Source: CAYJAD01 sp964371505 (GTDB taxonomy: Bacteria > Desulfobacterota > Desulfovibrionia > Desulfovibrionales > Desulfovibrionaceae). From it: a DNA stretch of 9,971 nt. The DNA lies in assembly GCA_964371505.1 (NCBI GenBank), contig CAYJNG010000088.1, forward strand, positions 1 through 9,971, written 5' to 3'. The notes below the pieces were generated by a model that did no database searches, was not told the DNA's origin, and saw nothing but the letters and a program-made list of their open reading frames with translations. This document shows, piece after piece, positions 7,901 through 9,971 of the stretch. Each line of letters begins with the position of its first letter. Within the stretch, counting starts at the first letter, position 1. A program made the position numbers and the translations under genes.

Positions 7901-8942
7901 CTTCACCGTACAGAAAAAATATATGCAAGCTTTGGATTGGTATATAGATAGTTTGGATATTAGTTTGGAGCTGCAAAAAAAAGATGAGAAAAATACCTTG
8001 TGGAGTAGCGATGCGGCTACATCCTTAGAAAAGTTAGCCGTCACTTTTGTGGCTCTTGGTGATTTTGCCAAAGCCAAATTCATGTATGAAAAAAGCTTGA
8101 GCCTTCGACGTGGCCTTGTGCAGCATGATCCGCTTAATGCACAGTGGCAACAAGCCATGGTAAATCTTTTCGTACATATGGGTGATGCCTTGTATGTGCA
8201 AAAGCACTTTGCTCAAGCTTTAGACTATTATACGCAAGGCTTAGAAAATATGCGCAGCCGCTTGCAAAGGAATCCGTCCAATACAGACTGGCAGGAAAAA
8301 GCAAGCTTTGTTTTGGGGCGTGTAGGTAAAAGCTTGCAAGAGTTACATAAGCCCGAAGAGGCTTTATTGGCCTTGCAAGAGGCTTTGCAGCTACGCCGTA
8401 CCTTGGCGGCCAAAGAGCCCCAAATTATACGTTGGCAAAGGAATCTTGCCGTGGCTTTGCAAAATGTAGGAGAAGCTTTGCAAGAGCAAAAAGCTTTGGC
8501 TAAGGCTTTACCGAACGCTTTGCGCCATTACGATGAAAGTTTACAAGTGTATGAAAAGCTCGCTAAAGCAGATAAAGAGCCTGCGCTTTCACACGTGAAT
8601 GATATGAGCGCACGCATAACTTTGCTTAGTAAAAAAGGCGATGTGTTGCAGATTATGGGAGAGCTTGACCAAGCTTTGGCGGCCTATGCGCAAAGCCTTG
8701 CTTTAAGTAAAAGCTATGCCAAGCAGGAGCGCACCGTGGCTTGGCAGTGGGAAGTGGCCATGATTAACGGCAAAGCCTTTGATTTGGCACGTACTGTGGC
8801 GCCGGCTCAGGCAAAGCAATACTTAGCGCAGGTGGTAACCATGCTAGAAGAATTATCCCTACAAGAGCCAAAAAATACGTTATTTACCACAGCCTTAAAG
8901 GAATTTAGCCAAGCATACGCATCTTTATACGGGGCTGAATAA
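4935..8942 (+). CDS. DUF4062 - nSTAND1-like NTPase - transmembrane helix - TPR array protein
   Basis: A 1335-residue multidomain protein, probably a signal-transducing STAND ATPase of the biological-conflict type; no gene name is recognised. Residues 9 to about 195 match the DUF4062 pattern: RVRVFVSSPGDVREER at the start, then ILWSRLGTRL (74-83) and GTEFEF (99-104). The P-loop module begins near SPFRGLEHF (209-217). It has Walker A GGSSGVGKSS (253-262, K260), Walker B with acidic residues LLLDQLEEFF (413-422), an arginine motif ATIRADYL (452-459) and a helical part with LPLVEFTLTELYE (532-544). A single hydrophobic helix (751-769) follows a basic cluster KKHAERQKRR (740-749). The rest is TPR-like repeats of 48 residues. 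GTG start chosen by ribosome binding site. The gene stands alone on its strand, between RicT-family/metG and mutM. Antiphage function is inferred from architecture only. Confidence 0.9.
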   Translation: MAFDSNIKRVRVFVSSPGDVREERKMTEEVLGFLQAEFSGLLCIDPLFWENETQFGPAENTMEPPSQADLFICILWSRLGTRLHAQEHANTPNSANVSGTEFEFKDAMAAFQKTRCPHLMLFKREADITIPTEPPNEYQERTAQRKALHDFFEKWTKDEEHGDVYSAGFNMYKDTAEFKAKLTKYLRQYFQGLLPEQTGIKRAVAWKGSPFRGLEHFDFEHAPIFKGRAAVTGEILLRLKQQCKANKPFILIGGSSGVGKSSLVRAGLLRLLLNQYQDWHAAAWQYGEMRPSDTYAAQGSVSQGGLPEHAARKEENEQDFFMALAHALTQQRRAELTIEDGAQSLRRPPSALPQLLDIYNGISHLAQALREDVSRVVLDMQTCLKELKAQHYADGKGRERQGNDVQHEVRFCLLLDQLEEFFTTAQSTVQKRNAFFATLRALVEGGVMVVVATIRADYLSHCEDVPDLQYLKDGNSYYHLSPPSKLDIRAIIREPAQAAGLSFESSDDGSLDERIRQDVQSYDRLGQGATVLPLVEFTLTELYEKAKEEQGLLQLSFTHYEAMGGLQGAIATKADETFAAFCQSHGPKAERIFADVMRHLVAGSQEGVFTRQKASRAVLEALDGGKAFVDAFVASRLFIVEAEALHHGSQGAGHNHVSISIVHEALLLHWQYLHAWLEQEREYFAIVQRVQTAYALWHKEKEGKDLLLPEGKSLRDAEYVRQGYEGAFTAQELRFIALSKKHAERQKRRLQMLVVALIVGVIAAIAMFYDARVQEQKAVVARDDAEDLASFILFDLHEKLRPLGQLALMDSMYREVDKYYAKQSAPPTDMVQHKKSALSSQQGDVLRAMGKNAEALALYEKSLAVSQELAAKEPHNALWQRDVSVALDRMGYMQKLLGHDASALEYYKQSLLLRRALATQSPQENVYQEELSVSLVRVGDTLRDTGHSKEALLYYEESLAIDKLLAKREPHNLKRQRELSVALGRVGDIFTVQKKYMQALDWYIDSLDISLELQKKDEKNTLWSSDAATSLEKLAVTFVALGDFAKAKFMYEKSLSLRRGLVQHDPLNAQWQQAMVNLFVHMGDALYVQKHFAQALDYYTQGLENMRSRLQRNPSNTDWQEKASFVLGRVGKSLQELHKPEEALLALQEALQLRRTLAAKEPQIIRWQRNLAVALQNVGEALQEQKALAKALPNALRHYDESLQVYEKLAKADKEPALSHVNDMSARITLLSKKGDVLQIMGELDQALAAYAQSLALSKSYAKQERTVAWQWEVAMINGKAFDLARTVAPAQAKQYLAQVVTMLEELSLQEPKNTLFTTALKEFSQAYASLYGAE
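7431..8714 (+). repeat. TPR-like array inside the STAND gene, 144-bp coding period
   Basis: In the encoded protein the motif A-L-x-x-Y-x-x-S-L recurs with its first alanine (or equivalent) at residues 855, 903, 951, 999, 1047, 1095 and 1143, an exact 48-residue step. Two further units follow at 1195 and 1247, each 52 residues on. A second anchor, usually W in a context like NALWQR, falls at 879, 927, 975, 1023, 1071, 1119 and 1167 (W, Y, R, W, W, W, W), again every 48. Canonical TPRs are 34 residues, so each unit is a TPR with long helices. The copies have diverged in sequence. Confidence 0.85.
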
Positions 8943-8946
8943 ATTA

Positions 8947-9819
8947 TTAGCGTGTTAAAGGTTGGCATTGCGGACAATGCACCGTGGTGCGCCCTGCTAT
9001 GGTTTCTGTACACAGTGCCCTGCCGCAAGCTTTGCAAGCCTGCCCACTACGCCCGTACACCATGAAGGTATTTTGAAAGGAACCTGCATCGCCATGGGCA
9101 TCTCTATAGTCTCGAATGGAGGAGCCACATTGCTCTATGGAAAGGCGTAACACCGCTTGCACAGCTTGCATGAGCTGCGTGAGTTTGTGTAGGGGCAGGG
9201 TGTGGGCTTTACTCTTAGGGGCGATACCTGCTTGAAAAAGCGCTTCATCGGCATAAATATTCCCTATGCCAGCCACAAGCTGTTGATTGAGCAATAAGCC
9301 TTTGATGCCGGCTTTTTTGCCCATATAGAGGGCTGCCAAATCTTCCGGGGCGTGCTCCAAGGGCTCGAGCCCTAAATTTTGCCAGAAGGGCCATGCTTGC
9401 AGTGAGGCTGGGCTTGCTAAACGCACATAGCCAAAACTGCGTGCATCATCAAAAAAAAGCTGCTTGCGTGTGCCGTTAAGGTTGAGGCCAAGACGTAATC
9501 TTGTATGTTTTTGTGCAGGGTAGGTGGCATGGTAAACAAAAAGACGCCCTGTCATTTTTAAATGCACAGCGATCATATGTGCTTGCGTAGGTGATGCTGC
9601 TTCTTGAGGTGGTAGGGGCTCAAGACCTATGAGGGCCAATTTGCCGCGCCGTGTTACATGTGCAATGCGACGCCCTTGCAGTAAGTGTAGGGGCAGTGAG
9701 CCGGCGCCACTGCTGTCTAAGGTGCGTGGCAAGCGTAAATCTATGGATTCAATGACGGCGCCTTGTATAAGCGGTTGCAATGTGCGGGCAATGGTTTCTA
9801 CTTCTGGTAATTCCGGCAT
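8947..9819 (-). CDS. mutM: formamidopyrimidine-DNA glycosylase (Fpg/MutM)
   Basis: This base-excision repair enzyme removes 8-oxoguanine and formamidopyrimidines and cleaves the abasic site by beta/delta elimination. The 290-residue product starts with MPELPEVET, providing the catalytic Pro2 and Glu3. Other family residues are K60 in RRGK, the void-filling M89 (KMTGRL), R127 and F129 (ARSFG), GIGNIYADEALF (184-195) with N187, and a C-terminal zinc finger with C262, C265, C282 and C285 around R277. It is slightly longer than the E. coli enzyme (269 residues), partly from an insertion around 67-80. The ATG is supported by GGAG 7 nt upstream (9827-9830). Its stop is 4 bp from the stop of the convergent STAND gene. 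Confidence 0.97.
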   Translation of the reverse strand: MPELPEVETIARTLQPLIQGAVIESIDLRLPRTLDSSGAGSLPLHLLQGRRIAHVTRRGKLALIGLEPLPPQEAASPTQAHMIAVHLKMTGRLFVYHATYPAQKHTRLRLGLNLNGTRKQLFFDDARSFGYVRLASPASLQAWPFWQNLGLEPLEHAPEDLAALYMGKKAGIKGLLLNQQLVAGIGNIYADEALFQAGIAPKSKAHTLPLHKLTQLMQAVQAVLRLSIEQCGSSIRDYRDAHGDAGSFQNTFMVYGRSGQACKACGRALCTETIAGRTTVHCPQCQPLTR

Positions 9820-9843
9820 GAGGTTTCTCCATATGGGATGTGC

Positions 9844-9971
9844 TCATGGTACAAGGTCGTTTTGCTCCTGTCTAGCTGTGCCGGCATACCAACGTTGCCA
9901 AGGCCTGCAAGTGGAGAGCATTGGGCAAAAGCATGGTGCATTGCTTTGTGCATGGCTAAGCAATAGCAAAG
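9844..9971 (-). CDS. possible 3' end of an upstream gene, partial
   Basis: On the minus strand a frame is open from the window edge to a TGA at 9844-9846, 24 bp before the mutM start, giving a C-terminus ending PWQRWYAGTARQEQNDLVP. The spacing and the position of the mutM ribosome binding site fit a tandem gene pair. A second frame is also open across the same stretch and runs on into the start of mutM. With about 42 codons visible the choice is uncertain and no family is recognised. Confidence 0.35.
   Translation of the reverse strand, partial: LLLLSHAQSNAPCFCPMLSTCRPWQRWYAGTARQEQNDLVP

Noticed and set aside
7497..8714. Regular 144-bp period considered as a CRISPR or DNA tandem repeat
   Set aside because: The units are diverged at DNA level, remain in frame and encode TPR-like helices; there are no short identical repeats with spacers.

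Overview
The window looks like a bacterial chromosome segment of balanced base composition. It carries housekeeping genes plus one very large accessory gene. Lineage is only an inference: the neighbourhood (undecaprenyl-diphosphatase, elongator-type tRNA-Met, a MetRS with a C-terminal tRNA-binding domain, a cysteine-rich PSP1/RicT protein, MutM) together with a 66-residue hypothetical protein suggests a deltaproteobacterium of the Desulfovibrionales type. A run of exactly 100 Ns shows that the source is a scaffolded draft or metagenome assembly.

Layout from left to right: a tRNA-Met(CAT) on the minus strand cut by the left edge (1-55); uppP/bacA on the minus strand (154-987); a small hypothetical gene on the plus strand with a strong Shine-Dalgarno (1091-1291); an assembly gap (1333-1432) flanked by two identical 51-bp copies; a perfect 13-bp inverted repeat downstream of metG; metG (1560-3530, GTG start) and a RicT/PSP1-domain gene (3557-4729), probably co-transcribed on the minus strand; a 205-bp divergent intergenic region with small repeats; a 1335-residue STAND NTPase gene on the plus strand (4935-8942); mutM on the minus strand (8947-9819), whose stop lies 4 bp from the STAND stop; and possibly the 3' end of another minus-strand gene at the right edge.

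The item of most interest is the STAND gene. Its protein has a DUF4062-type N-terminal domain, an nSTAND1-like P-loop NTPase module (Walker A, Walker B followed by acidic residues, a downstream arginine motif), one predicted transmembrane helix preceded by a basic cluster, and a C-terminal array of TPR-like units with an exact 48-residue period. Effector-like N-terminus, switch NTPase and repeat sensor is the general layout of STAND proteins used in biological conflict and antiphage defence. The helix between NTPase and repeats implies that the sensor may sit on the other side of the membrane from the effector. No toxin, protease, nuclease or other partner gene is next to it, so if it is a defence system it appears to be a single-gene one. 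That function is an inference.

The remaining genes are core functions: cell-wall lipid carrier recycling (UppP), translation (tRNA-Met, MetRS), a probable Fe-S-type RNA-processing or regulatory factor (RicT family), and base-excision repair of oxidised guanine (MutM). They show no obvious functional link to the STAND gene.
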